This document shows, one piece after another, positions 1-10,579 of a DNA stretch of 64,000 nucleotides. Position 1 is the first letter of the stretch, and each line of letters opens with the position of its first letter. The stretch is from Strongylocentrotus droebachiensis. Lineage: Eukaryota > Echinodermata > Echinoidea > Camarodonta > Strongylocentrotidae. The stretch covers positions 54,692-118,691 of the forward strand of contig JAVYIG010006396.1 in assembly GCA_035222895.1 (NCBI GenBank), read 5' to 3'. The position numbers and the translations under genes were made by a program. The notes under the pieces were generated by a model. That model did no database searches. It was not told the DNA's origin and was given only the letters and a program-made list of their open reading frames with translations.

Positions 1-321
1 CGACTTGACCACACCGTAAAAGATGTCGGTATCGAGAATGGTGTAGGTGGTGGTTGTCAAGAACTTGATCAGCCGCAGAATAGGGTCGGTGGAAACCATG
101 ATGAAAACCTTTATCGTCCACCACAAGCGCGATTGAAACGGTTTATTACAGTAATTTTGATTACGGGGTCTTTCTACATCGTGTGGATACCGTACATTAT
201 TCTCTATACAATCTTAAAGTCCAACTTCATCCTGGACTTCGTTGCGGCTAGCAGCACGTGGGTTCAGCCGATAATTTATTTGCTCACCAACCCCGAAGCG
301 AGGAGATTATTGTGTAACTAA
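1..321 (+). CDS. Rhodopsin-like (class A) GPCR, 3' part only, cut by window edge
   Basis: The reading frame is open from the first base to a TAA at 319-321 and encodes about 106 residues: the end of intracellular loop 3, TM6, TM7 and a very short tail. TM6 has the W-x-P motif (VWIP). TM7 has QPIIY where class A receptors usually have NPxxY. The residues closely match the intact receptors at 12242-13270 and 45047-46075, including the CQELDQPQNR stretch of loop 3. The product ends at LLCN and so lacks the last 10 or so residues of its paralogues (CWKxVxFNK), because TAA follows AAC directly. The 5' part lies outside the window, so whether the gene is intact cannot be judged. The family role is a seven-helix plasma-membrane receptor; the ligand is unknown. 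Confidence 0.85.
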   Translation, partial: RLDHTVKDVGIENGVGGGCQELDQPQNRVGGNHDENLYRPPQARLKRFITVILITGSFYIVWIPYIILYTILKSNFILDFVAASSTWVQPIIYLLTNPEARRLLCN

Positions 322-650
322 ACCGCAACTATGAAAATACAGCAAATGACATTATGTTATTAATCAAGATAATGTTTTACCACATTATACTTTCGCTTTT
401 AATTGTAATATTGTTTGTTCTTTTCAATTAAGTACTGTACAATGTATTTAGAATGCTCTTGTTTTGCAATATTTTCGTAAGTAATATAATGAAGTTACTG
501 TAGCTATTGCACCTATTATATAAGATATAAGTTTGATCTTTGGCTATTTGTTAAGTGCATAGAGATGGCAACATATCATGCTCTTTTTACCAAGGATTAT
601 ATATGAGCTAATATTTGTCAACAGAGCTCCTTACCACACTAAATCAATTT

Positions 651-808
651 GTGATGGTCTAGTGAATAAGCCACGAAACTATAAAGCATAGAGTTTTGGG
701 TTCAAATCCCTAACATTTCCTTAGGCAAAACATTTATCTTCATTTGCCACTTTTCATCCAGGTAAAGAAAATGAGTATCCATAGGAGAAAAACTTCTTGC
801 TTGCATGA
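651..808 (+). mobile_element. tRNA-derived SINE, copy 1
   Basis: An A-box-like stretch (TGGTCTAGTGAATAAGCC) is followed about 40 bases later by a B-box-like GGTTCAAATCC (699-709), the internal pol III promoter layout of a tRNA-derived SINE. A shared body follows, ending near TTGCTTGCATGAGC. It is duplicated inside the 467-bp tandem repeat, and relatives lie at 1119, 19751 and 46588. Confidence 0.6.
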
Positions 809-1118
809 GCAAATGACATTATGTTATTAATCAAGATAATGTTTTACCACATTATACTTTCACCTTTTATTGTAATATTTTTTTTCCTTTTCAATTAAGT
901 ACTGTACAATGTATTTAGAATGTTCTTGTTTTGCAATATTTTCGTAAGTAATATAATGAAGTTACTGTAGCTATTGCACCTATTATATAAGATATAAGTT
1001 TGATCTTTTGCTATTTGTTAAGCGCATAGAGATGGCAACATATCATGCTCTTTTTACCAAAGATTATATATGAGCTAATATTTGTCAACAGAGCTCCTTA
1101 CCACACTAAATCAATTTG

Positions 1119-1275
1119 TGGTGGTCTAGTGAATAAGCCACGAAACTATAAAGCATAGGGTTTTGGGTTCAAATCCCTACCATTTCCTTAGGCAAAACAT
1201 TTATCTTCATTTGCCACTTTTCATCCAGGTAAAGAAAATTAGTATCCATAAGAGGAAAACTTCTTGCTTGCATGA
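1119..1275 (+). mobile_element. tRNA-derived SINE, copy 2
   Basis: This is the second copy of the SINE at 651-808, carried by the tandem duplication. The B-box-like GGTTCAAATCC lies at 1166-1176. The ACCATTTCC following it agrees with the copy at 19.8 kb, while copy 1 has AACATTTCC. Confidence 0.6.
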
Positions 1276-1916
1276 GCGCGTAATAGTCGAGTAAAAATTA
1301 CGAATGCCACGATTTTGCAGGACCCTCAGAAACAACATTATTAACACAGAGGAGGCTACCCCAGGTTAATAAGACACAACTATTTAATTGTTTTATCAGG
1401 ATACGCACCGAATATGTCGATTCTTGTTCAATATGAGTGGTCCTCGTACTCACATTGGCATGTGCCGCCTCGCCGGCGTATGTAAGCGAAAAGCGGTTCA
1501 CAACTGTGTATCTGGTAGAAACGAGATAAATAAAAACGTGTGGGACATAATTCTTTGTTTCACTTTTCATCTAGGCTAGCCATTTATTTAAACGTAGAGT
1601 TTGGAATTATAGGTGTCCCAACTTCTGGTTTTATATGCAATTTTCAGAAGATATTTTGTATAATTTTGTATGTATATTGTGATATAGATAACAGAATTGT
1701 TAAATAATTTGTTTGTTTTCATTATGTATAAGTACTTTCTAACAATGAATCATAAATTAGCAAATATACGTGACAAATATCATTACATGCCATTGTATCG
1801 ATTTTGCCTGGAAATATGACTCAAATTTAAAGGAACTGATAAACAAAGTTATTGAGCAAAAGGGACGTATAATTGAATGCGTATGAAGGATAATAATGAT
1901 GATGTTGCTGTTAAAA

Positions 1917-1954
<38 letters not shown>

Positions 1955-2236
1955 AGTAAATAAATGAATATACACAGGAATGATAAACCATTATGATAAA
2001 ACCATCTATTTCCACTTTCGCTTTAAACGAATAAAGGGAGCATCGTGATTTAATCAATTCGGGAGAGAAATCCATTGATCTGGACAATGGAGTCTTATTG
2101 TTCTTTGTGAAATTAACAATTTCGGGTCGACTAGATGAAAGGAATTATGAGTAGGGTATGAGCGAATGGTGTTATTTATAGGAAAACATTTTGTAAAAAA
2201 AGTGGTAGCATATTATTTTAATTTTTAAACATAAAC
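1276..2236. other. Receptor 3' flank without a gene; contains a TGA/GAT microsatellite
   Basis: No convincing coding sequence. The part 1296-1600 matches 46800-47110, downstream of the receptor at 45 kb, so it belongs to the duplicated receptor unit. A (TGA)n microsatellite of about 37 bases lies at 1917-1953. Confidence 0.7.
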
Positions 2237-2395
2237 AGTTAAATTTGTAATGAATTAATGCAAAAGGCTGTTCGGGATTTCAATTTGTAAAATAATTGAC
2301 CTGTGTGAGAAAAATTGGGTGAACCAGTGCTTACGCGAAGGGCTTTCCTTTGTAATAATTGAAAATAGTTGATTTATGTTTTGGCGCTGGTGCCC
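2237..2395 (-). pseudogene. LINE 3'-end fragment (end of reverse-transcriptase ORF)
   Basis: On the minus strand a frame reads LQRKALRVSTGSPNFSHTG, then LFYKL, then a stop. This is the usual C-terminal end of non-LTR retrotransposon ORF2 after the RT domain (LQKRALRxxTGxxxxxxTxPLF). A paralogous copy lies at 19976-20196 with the same boundaries relative to a receptor, so it was probably copied along with the receptor flank. It is a 5'-truncated dead fragment. Confidence 0.6.
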
Positions 2396-3023
2396 CGCAC
2401 TAAATTACAACATAACAAGCGTGTAACATGGCATATATTTTGTTTCATTTTGTGTACTATACTAACATTCCTAGGAAAAAAAGTCTTCATATGACGTATA
2501 TTAAAATTCCGATTAACATTTTCGTCGATAATGACACCAAATGTTGTTTAGTATTTTTTTTCTTTCGAGAGGCTATATTATCTATAAATGTGTTGCAATG
2601 AAATTCAGAGACATGTGAATTTGCGTGATTAAAGTGCGTTAAGATTACTTCATTTTTATTAAGGGACAATTTGTTGGATTTCAACCACAGGGACGAATTT
2701 GGTAAATCATTATTAAGTGTATTTTAGAGCATGATTAGGTTATGATGTGAACAGAAAATGTTCGTGATATCAGCCAAGAATATAAATGATAATAGGAAGG
2801 TTCATATGACTACGAGGGTAGGGGGTGGGGGGCGTGGTCGCAATATGGCCCTTGGATTTCTCATGGGAATACACACAAGACATGGGGATGGATGTGCGAT
2901 TTTGAAGGAAAAATCTGACTCATTTTATGATGTTCTAAAGACCTATTTTGTATATTTTTATATTATTTTGAGAAGTTTTCACCCATGTTAAAGATACTTA
3001 CTTGTATGTCTATATCAAGATTG
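2396..3023. other. Intergenic, nothing recognised
   Basis: Only short open frames without recognisable domains or codon signal. No repeat structure was seen apart from a short G-rich run near 2819. Confidence 0.5.
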
Positions 3024-3604
3024 TTAAAGGGATAGATGACTTCTGTTGCAGAGGGCGCTACACAAAATATTTTTCTTGTGGGATAATGAAAAACTGAGTG
3101 TCAAATTTGAAAGAGCATACAATTTAAATGAAAAACAAATCATCTTTGTTTGATCAAAATCGGTTCAGAGACGGCTGAAATATCAATAAATATAACGATT
3201 TCTAATAATTGTGTACCACCACAAATATTCGATAATTTGAGAAAAAAAACGTTGAAAAAACGAAATAGCGCCTTTTACATGTATGTTGTATTTCAGCCAA
3301 TGCCAATATGTTGGCTTTTTTGTTGGCTTTGTCGTGTTGGTTATATTACGCACAACCAGCCGGCCCCATGTATTGTTATCATTGATGAATTAATTAATTA
3401 ACGGTCACCGTATTTTTGGGAAAGTGGAGCCGCAATGGTATGATTGTATTGCCTAAATTTCTCACATTTGGGGTCTAAAATTACCTTCATAGTAATTTTA
3501 GGTCCTAAAAGGGCACAAGGAATGTCATAGATAAGAATAAGAGCAATAACCATGCACTTTGAAGGTATTTGCGTTCTATAAACAGAACTCAACTATCCCT
3601 TTAA
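3024..3604. mobile_element. MITE with TTAA ends, family 'GGGATAG', copy 1
   Basis: The ends are inverted: TTAA-AGGGATAGATGACTTCTG on the left, and on the right a sequence whose reverse complement is TTAA-AGGGATAGTTGAGTTCTG. TTAA at both edges suits a piggyBac-type target duplication. A second copy lies in the opposite orientation at 47288-47859. No coding capacity, so non-autonomous. Confidence 0.8.
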
Positions 3605-5473
3605 CTTTGAACAACTGACGGATCTTAAAACATTTGTGTTTTTTAACAAAGTGAGGGGATTTGTACAGGTCTGCCGCCCCCTCCCAGTAATATATGTGTG
3701 TGTGAGTGGGGAGGGGGAATTAACACCCATTCCCCCCTCTCTCATTTTCGTCTGTGCTCTGTGCATACGAATTGGAATCTTCGAAAGTTTGCTCAATTAA
3801 TGCGATCACTAATTACAACATGAAAGTGGATGCCAGATTTAAATGATGTTTGCTCGCCCAGAATACAATGACCAATATTGCTCCTTTTGAACAAGTAAAC
3901 ATCTTAAGTGCCTTCCCTTACCATTGGTATGCAATACGAGTCCCTGCGAAGACTGGACAATTAGTACAGTCAATGTTTCGTATGGGATGAAAGAATATAG
4001 TGCGGCGTAAAATGACATAATTGCGGATAAAAACATACATTGATCGCATTTCTTTTTCTTTTACTCCCTATAAAACGAGGTCAGATATTTATTAAAAAAC
4101 AATAGGAGTGTGAAAGCCTATATACATCAGACATTATTGAATTAGAGTGGGGGAAATGGAGTGACGGAAAGTAAGTAAGAGAGAGAAAGAGAGATAGAGA
4201 GATTAAGAGCTAGATATAAAGATACTTAATTAATAGCTGTTAAGTAAACATTAGGCATTTTGTCTAATAGCTTTTAGTGCGTACTGGTAATGATGGTAGT
4301 ATAACAAAACGTTTCTTCATTCATTTAAACAAAATATGTCCCGTGTCTTCAAAGTCCTGGTCTCGAAATTCGCTTTGTATATTATCTCCAATCAATTGTA
4401 TCTTCATGAAGGCGATCCCAGATCGAAACCAGAGACTTAAACTGTAGCTTTCGATCTGACTCATTAAATTTCGTTCGAATAATTGCATGCCTATCAGTTT
4501 ATATCAGCCTATGATCATATAAACCTATTGAACATTAAAAAGAACATTTCGACGGCGACTAGATAGTACATTGCGGCTCGTCATGCCGTTACAAAATATC
4601 AAGGTTAAACCTTTCACAAACGGGACAAGGAGCTGCTCAGATGGAACTGGACTAAATACAGTTAGTGGTGAGATCCAGCCTGAAATCAAAGATTTCCGTG
4701 TGGACATCCCGCTGAGCTTGAAGTACAGGGACAAAGTGTCCTGGTTGGCCCTCTTCTATATAACCACAAACGTTGTATTGGTTATATAATTGAAAATTGA
4801 AAAAGAAGAGGACCTAATATTGAACCTTGTATAAAGCCTCATTTGATTTAAATTCAAATAAAAACTGTTATATAATTTAAAAGATAGCTAATTAGCTTTC
4901 AAACGTTGCAACTCTGCTGAAATTCCCTTGTTGCCTATTTCTTAAAAATTAACCGATTCGTAACTTCCAAAAGGAACTACAATAGTTCCTTTTTGTGTTA
5001 CGAATGTGCTAATCTAATTACTCATTATTCCTAACTATTATTTAAGGGGCTCACAATTGTTACGACATTGCTGTCTATTGGATCCCTCTGTTTCCAATAA
5101 GTACTCGTTAATTTATGTAAATGATTATAATTAATTTGTAATGTTTTGTTGGAATCAGAAATAAAATTGAAATTGAAATTGAATTAGTTCCATGGAAGTG
5201 CAATTTATGAGGGTGTATACGTGAATTGTTGTTGGTGTGAGTAGCATTCGCGTAGGCTTCAGAGAAATCATTATGTGCAAGAGTTTTAGTAATTTGTTTT
5301 CGTCGTTCACAAAGGATGTAGATAGCGATTGGTGGTTGCACGTCCAAGGGGTAAAGATTTGCAAGCGAAGGTCGTTACTGAATAGACTATCCCGACGCCA
5401 ATGCTAAATTAAAAGCGAGTGATGGTATCGGGTATATTAAAAACGTATGTGATTATAGAATACACATACCGAT
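3605..5473. other. Intergenic, no supported gene
   Basis: A 72-codon plus-strand frame at 4571-4789 ends in a hydrophobic stretch, and AATAAA occurs near 4857, so a terminal exon of an unknown gene cannot be excluded. There is no recognisable domain, and the minus strand is equally open there, so I do not call it a gene. A short GA-rich tract lies near 4175-4200. Confidence 0.45.
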
Positions 5474-5661
5474 CGACGAGAGCAAACCAAAGAATTAACC
5501 AGACGTTCAAAGAGTGTCTTGCCCGAGTATTACATCTTCATCGGACCAACTTTTGATTCAAAGACATCGACGAGAGCAAACCAAAAAATTAATCAGACGT
5601 TCAAAGAGTGTCTTGCCCGAGTATTACATCTTCATTGGACCATCTTTTGATTCAAAGACAT
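5474..5661. repeat. 94-bp direct tandem repeat in the 3' flank of a GPCR relic
   Basis: CGACGAGAGCAAACCAAA at 5474 recurs at 5568, and the 94-bp units differ at only a few positions. A single-copy version lies at 26578-26670, downstream (minus strand) of the intact receptor at 26804-27772. The duplication therefore arose in the relic copy. Confidence 0.8.
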
Positions 5662-5792
5662 ATGCATGTTAACCATACACTTGTTTTGTATGTGTTTTTT
5701 AAATATAAAATGGACTACTCGATTGATAATCACGCTATTCTGTCTGTATCAATTACAATTTCTGCATCCATGTCTCTTCACATCTTCTTTTT

Positions 5793-6040
5793 TTATCATA
5801 GACGCGGGCAAAAATGTATGAAATTTATAACGATTTGTTTGGCTTGAAAAGCAAACCAAAGGATTGACCATAATGTTCTAAATGACACAGTTGTCTAGGC
5901 TGGTTACAGCCCGGATCCGATGCAATAGTCGCATCACGTTCTGAATCTCGCTATTTTGATGGATCACGATCAGAACTATAATGTTTAAAGAAATACAAAG
6001 AAATGAATTTACCAACAATATGCTAATAATGTCTACGTTT
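5793..6040 (-). pseudogene. GPCR relic related to the receptor at 26804-27772, large internal deletion
   Basis: Read on the minus strand, 5855-6030 matches the TM1-TM2 coding region of the receptor at 26804-27772 (compare 27541-27710). The block 5793-5842 matches that gene's 3' end. Roughly 700 bases between these parts are missing, so TM3 to TM7 are gone. The 3' flank homology continues to about 5440. Many substitutions and no open frame show an old, dead copy. Confidence 0.75.
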
Positions 6041-6484
6041 ACATATTTATGGATACTATTTATTAATTCAGTTTCAGTTTCTGAGTATCACCGTCGACAA
6101 ATTTGCATTAAAAAAATTCAAATGTATTCTTTTGTATTCTATTGTTCAAATAATTTCTTATGTATTCTACATTTGTCCTCGTACATTTCTTTGTTTTGTT
6201 TAAGAAATGCATCTTAATTAATTTCAAGACGTGCAAGATCGAGAAAATGCCAGAAATGGAGCAATTGAAAGCAATATGTTGTATACAAATGTATGCAAAA
6301 CGTCCATTTACGTTCAATTTCGGTCAGACATAATTATGACTACGAAATGTTCCGTGACCTTGCAATTGATTGTCTGAATTTTGCAAACTTGGTCTCGAAG
6401 GTTGTGAGACAGTTGAAAGAAAAAATGTCACTAAAAGACAAGTCGCGGTCTGCAGCGGTTACACGTCAGTTGTGGATATTGAAC
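6041..6484. other. Intergenic, nothing recognised
   Basis: No coding or repeat structure could be supported in this stretch, which separates the GPCR relic from the minisatellite block. Confidence 0.4.
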
Positions 6485-6735
6485 ACCCCCCCCCCCTGTT
6501 ACACCCACAAATGTAATAACTCCCACAAATGTAATAACGCCCACAAATGTAATAACACTTTACCCACAAATGTAACAACTCCCACAAATGTAATAACACT
6601 TTACCCACAAATGTAATAATTTCACCCACAAATGTAATAACCACTTTACCCACAAATGTAATAAATTTGGAGTGATATTTTGAATCACCCAAAAATGTAA
6701 TAATGACTTTACCCACAAATGTAATAAATTTGAAG
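6485..6735. repeat. Minisatellite A, copy 1: CCCACAAATGTAATAA units after a poly-C run
   Basis: A C-homopolymer is followed by TGTTACACCCACAAATG and then about ten units of CCCACAAATGTAATAA, separated by short linkers such as CACTTTA. The frames open on both strands here are products of the repeat. Related blocks: 37921-38110 (same orientation) and 10011-10370 (inverted). Confidence 0.9.
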
Positions 6736-7320
6736 GGATATTTTGTCGAATTTAAAACTAAAACCCTGTAATAAAGCATGGGTTTAGCGCGCAGTCCTTG
6801 CTCCAGACCCGGTTATTTCAAAAAAATTAAAAAATCTTCAAAACTAAGACCCCACCATCTTCCAAACTAAGACCCGCTAATAGAGCCTGGGTTTAGAGCG
6901 TAGTTTTTCTTCCAGACCCGGTTATTTAAAAACTTTTTACAAATCTTCAAAACTAAGACCCCATCATCTTATTCCTGTGGAAGAACATAAGTATTGAGCG
7001 TAGTCTTTCCTCCAGACCCGGTTTTTCAAAAGTTAAAATACAAACAAAAAACAAAACAAAACAAAACAAAACAACAAAAAAAAACTTTTAAAAACTAAGA
7101 CCCCTCCATCTTCCAAATTAAGACCCAGTAATAAAGCATGGGATGAGAACGTAGTCTTTACTTCAGACTCGGTTATTTAAAAAAAAACTAAGACCTCACC
7201 ATCTCATTCCTGTGGAATAACATGGGTATAGAGCGTAGTCTTTCCTCCAGACCCGGTTATTTCAAAGGAAATAGAAATTTAAACAAATCTTCGAAACTAA
7301 GATCCACCATCTTATTCCTC
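6736..7320. repeat. Minisatellite B, copy 1: long units with CCAGACCCGGTTATTT
   Basis: About five imperfect units of roughly 80-120 bases follow minisatellite A directly. Each has the order AAACTAAGACCC, a CATGGGTTTAGAGCGTAGTCT-like block and CCAGACCCGGTTATTT. The same A-then-B order recurs at 37921-38430, so A and B behave as one composite element. An A-rich (AAAAC)n run lies at about 7038-7085. Confidence 0.85.
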
Positions 7321-7744
7321 TTTTTTTTTCATTTAAAAATAAATTACATTATTACATATGTGGATACAACACGTCACAAATAAATGATTGGTCGGCGGTC
7401 ACACGAACTGACGAATCAGTCAAAATGGTATATCACACACAGTGGAGGGACCGATTCGATGGTTCGTTGACCGTCGATGATTTCTTAATCAATGACATGT
7501 AAATATTCTAACGCCCACAAATATCCTGAAATTCAATGTTCGTAGAAAAAAAAGTAATTGAATAAGTGACCTTAAATGTATTTAAAGAGAAGGTTGAGTT
7601 CTGGGAAGAGGTGAAAAATAATTTGTGAGCATTACTCATTCTTATTATGCAAGTGTGGAAGAACACCAGATAAGACATGTTCCCTGAAAAGCATGGCTCT
7701 TCAAATGCCTTCATATTCTAAATATGCATGTAACATCGTAAACA
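7321..7744. other. Intergenic, nothing recognised
   Basis: No supported gene. A T-rich run follows the minisatellite, and the remaining sequence shows no repeat relationship to other parts of the window that I can see. Confidence 0.4.
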
Positions 7745-7990
7745 TCGGGGGCCGGCTTTTTACGCCACGTGTTCGTGTAGTCCCATATACATCTTTCTGT
7801 GTACAGTGTTTGTAACTTTACCAAGACTTGGCCAAATTTCTTATCATTTTGATGATTCCAGAACCTTGCAATACACACAAATTCTTATATGCTAGATGAT
7901 CAACCTTTTCTGGTCGGTTCCACACCGTTTCTTTCACAATGCAATCGCATGACCAGAACTCAACTTCATCTTTAAATATTGACGCTGATT
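7745..7990. repeat. Dispersed repeat C, copy 1
   Basis: The stretch with GTAGTCCCATATACATCTTT and GATGATTCCAGAACCTTGCA recurs at 30390-30600 and 35465-35680, and partly at 13990-14165. No terminal structure was resolved. It may be old transposon or duplicated receptor flank. Confidence 0.7.
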
Positions 7991-9520
7991 GTTTTATGCA
8001 TGTGATTATGAAATATGTTCACGATATGTAACATATATTTATATATATATATATATATGTACGCTATTAGTGACATTAAAACGTTGGATTGCGATGTTAT
8101 ATTTTCATGAGTGCGTGAATGAATTTCCTTTCTTCATGTGATGAACATATCAATTACTTATACTGAAGACTACCAATTGGTACGCGGTACACGGTGTGAA
8201 TTCATGAGAACGAAATTTATTCAAAGGCAAATACAAACAAAACACATTTATATTACAGTTTTCCCTACTTCTGAAACACTCAAGCAGCTATATAAACAAG
8301 AACAAGTCTGAAATGATAATCGGTTAACAAGCAAATAACAACGCATACTTTCATATAACAAATCATAAATAGCTGTATAACGAGATCGCGCGAAACATAT
8401 TTGCATGTTTTGAATGAACGATTGCAGAACCCTTTGACTGATAAAATATCTATATACTCTCTCAATCAATGTGAGTAAATTGCAGAGGTTATGGTTTTAT
8501 AGTATTAAATGCAATGATGGATACATAGATTTTGTAAGATAGAAAGTATTTCATTCCAAACGAATGAAGAGGTTGTTTCTCTAATATACAGACGGTAACA
8601 GAACCAAAATAATTATTACGTATAAAAAGGTGGAGTAACTCACATGTCTTTTACAAGCAAACAAGGTTATAATTTGGGCAATATTGAACCTGATAACATC
8701 AACTGAACTTGATATAAAACGCAAACAACCAAACACGTGACAATTCTTCTAAGCTATGAAAAACAAGAGAACAAGATGCCGAAATACTAAAATTCCTGGC
8801 TTTCTGTAACTTAGTATTCGTCCATATAAAACTACTTAACACGTACAACTCCAAAAGTTTTTCAGTAATACTTTTCAGATGCTTTAAGAGTAGACGGAGT
8901 TGAAATGAAGTATGACTGATCAAAAGGAAATAATTATTTTAATTATACAATGAGATACAGAATATTAACAACCTTTACCTGATCTCTGTTGAAGAGTTTG
9001 GCGTTTGCCACTTTTGAGCCATTTTTTAACCTTAAACAGAAATCTGATTAAAGACATAAATGCAAAACCAACCATACACTTGTATAAGGATTATAAATAC
9101 ATGAATATGTTAGTGATTTTAAAAAGCAATAGAGGCATGTAGTTTCCAGATATTTGCTTGAACACTGAGCTAACATATTTTATGATATATAGTTCACTCA
9201 TATGACACATAAATTTTCTTTACAACGGTTTATACACTTATAGTGTAGACAAAGAATCACACATGATTGGTCTGTAATATACTACGTGAGGATTAACCCG
9301 TTTAATGCATAATTGTTAGTTTGTTTTTGGTTGTGCGATCTTTTTCAATGACGATCTTCTAAACACAGCAAAAACTAAAGTTTATCCTAATCGAAATAAC
9401 TTTGTTGTAACTTTAGTGTTCTGACACTGCTCATTACCATGGAGCTACAACCACGAGAGAGGGGACTCCCCCGAAAGAAATGTCAGACATAATCTCTAAT
9501 CGAGAATCTAGGACACCTAC
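7991..9520. other. Intergenic, no gene; AT microsatellite
   Basis: An (AT)n tract lies at about 8036-8058. Short frames in this stretch carry no recognisable protein domain. Confidence 0.5.
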
Positions 9521-10010
9521 CCCCCTGCCAACTACCCCCAGCTAACTACCCCCTAGAATGATAACCCCCCCCCCCCCCCCCCCCCAGCTAACTACCCCTA
9601 GACATCTACCCCGGACAATACCCCCCGGACATCTACCCCAAGTCAAGTACCCCCCGGACATCTATCCCCGGGCAACTACCCCCAGACATCTACCCCCCCC
9701 CCCCCGTCAAATACCCCCGGACATTCCCCCCCCCCCAATCCAACTATCCCCTTCCAACTACCCCCAGCCAACTACCCCCACCCTGAAAACTACCCCCGGA
9801 CATCTACCCCCATCCAAATACCCCCGGGCAACTACCCCCAACTACCTTAATTTGCTTGGGGGTAGATGTCCGGGGGGGTAGTTGGAGGGGGAGTTAGTTG
9901 TCCAGGAGGAGGGGTAGTTGGATGGGGTAAGATGTCCAGGGGTAGATGTCCGGGGAGGGGGTAGTTGACTGGGGGTAGATGTCCGGGGGTAGTTAGCTAG
10001 GTTGTAGTTA
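9521..10010. repeat. Palindromic minisatellite of GGACATCTACCCCC units
   Basis: The left half (to about 9850) is built from CTACCCCCGGACATCTACCC and CCAACTACCCCC units with long C runs. The right half carries the inverted units (GGGGGTAGATGTCCGGGGG, GGGGTAGTTGG). The whole is a large imperfect foldback centred near 9850. The proline-rich frame across it is a repeat artefact. Confidence 0.85.
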
Positions 10011-10370
10011 GCTATACCCATGCTTTATTACAGGGTTTTAGTTTTGAACAAATTCGACAAAATATCACTTCAAATTTATTACATTTGTGGGTAAAGTCAT
10101 TATTACATTTGTGGGTGATTCAAAATATCACTTCAAATTTATTACATTTGTGGGTAAAGTCATTATTACATTTGTGGGTGATTCAAAATTATTACATTTG
10201 TGGGTAAAGTGGTTATTACATTTGTGGGTGAAATTATTACATTTGTGGGTAAAGTGTTATTACATTTGTGGGTGTTGTTACATTTGTGGGTAAAGTGTTA
10301 TTACATTTGTGGGCGTTATTACATTTGTGGGAGTTATTACATTTGTGGGTGTAACACCCCCCCCCCCCTC
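10011..10370. repeat. Minisatellite A, inverted copy
   Basis: About a dozen units of TTATTACATTTGTGGG, the reverse complement of the block at 6485, ending in GTGTAACACCC and a poly-C run. It lacks the minisatellite B half seen in the other two copies, and the palindromic minisatellite lies where B would be. Confidence 0.9.
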
Positions 10371-10579
10371 CCGGGGCCCGGTCAGACTAGGATTAATGCA
10401 TTTGATAAACAGTGAGTTAAAACCAAGTTTAGGTAAAATTAACTACAATTTTAGGTTATGATAACCTTTGTATTCATCTCACCAGGGAAACTATCGAAAC
10501 CGTCAAGGTTTGCTTCGCCTACATTACATTTGAAATATGCTTTTGAATAAAGGTGTAAAGGATATCTAATATCGAAGCA

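Larger units (their letters stand above)
342..1275. repeat. 467-bp direct tandem duplication downstream of the first receptor
   Basis: The stretch starting GCAAATGACATTATG at 342 recurs at 809 and the two copies (342-808, 809-1275) run in parallel with few differences. The unit is receptor 3' flank (also seen after the receptors at 18 kb and 45 kb) and includes a tRNA-like SINE in each copy. High identity suggests a recent local duplication. Confidence 0.85.

Noticed and set aside
4571..4789. 72-codon frame with hydrophobic end, AATAAA downstream
   Set aside because: It could be a terminal exon, but no family is recognised and the opposite strand is equally open; left as uncertain in the intergenic note.
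6293..6779. Open frames of over 100 codons on both strands across 6293-6779
   Set aside because: They are translations of the CCCACAAATGTAATAA minisatellite, whose unit avoids stops in some frames.
9558..9881. Proline/threonine-rich 107-codon frame
   Set aside because: Produced by the C-rich palindromic minisatellite, with no independent coding evidence.
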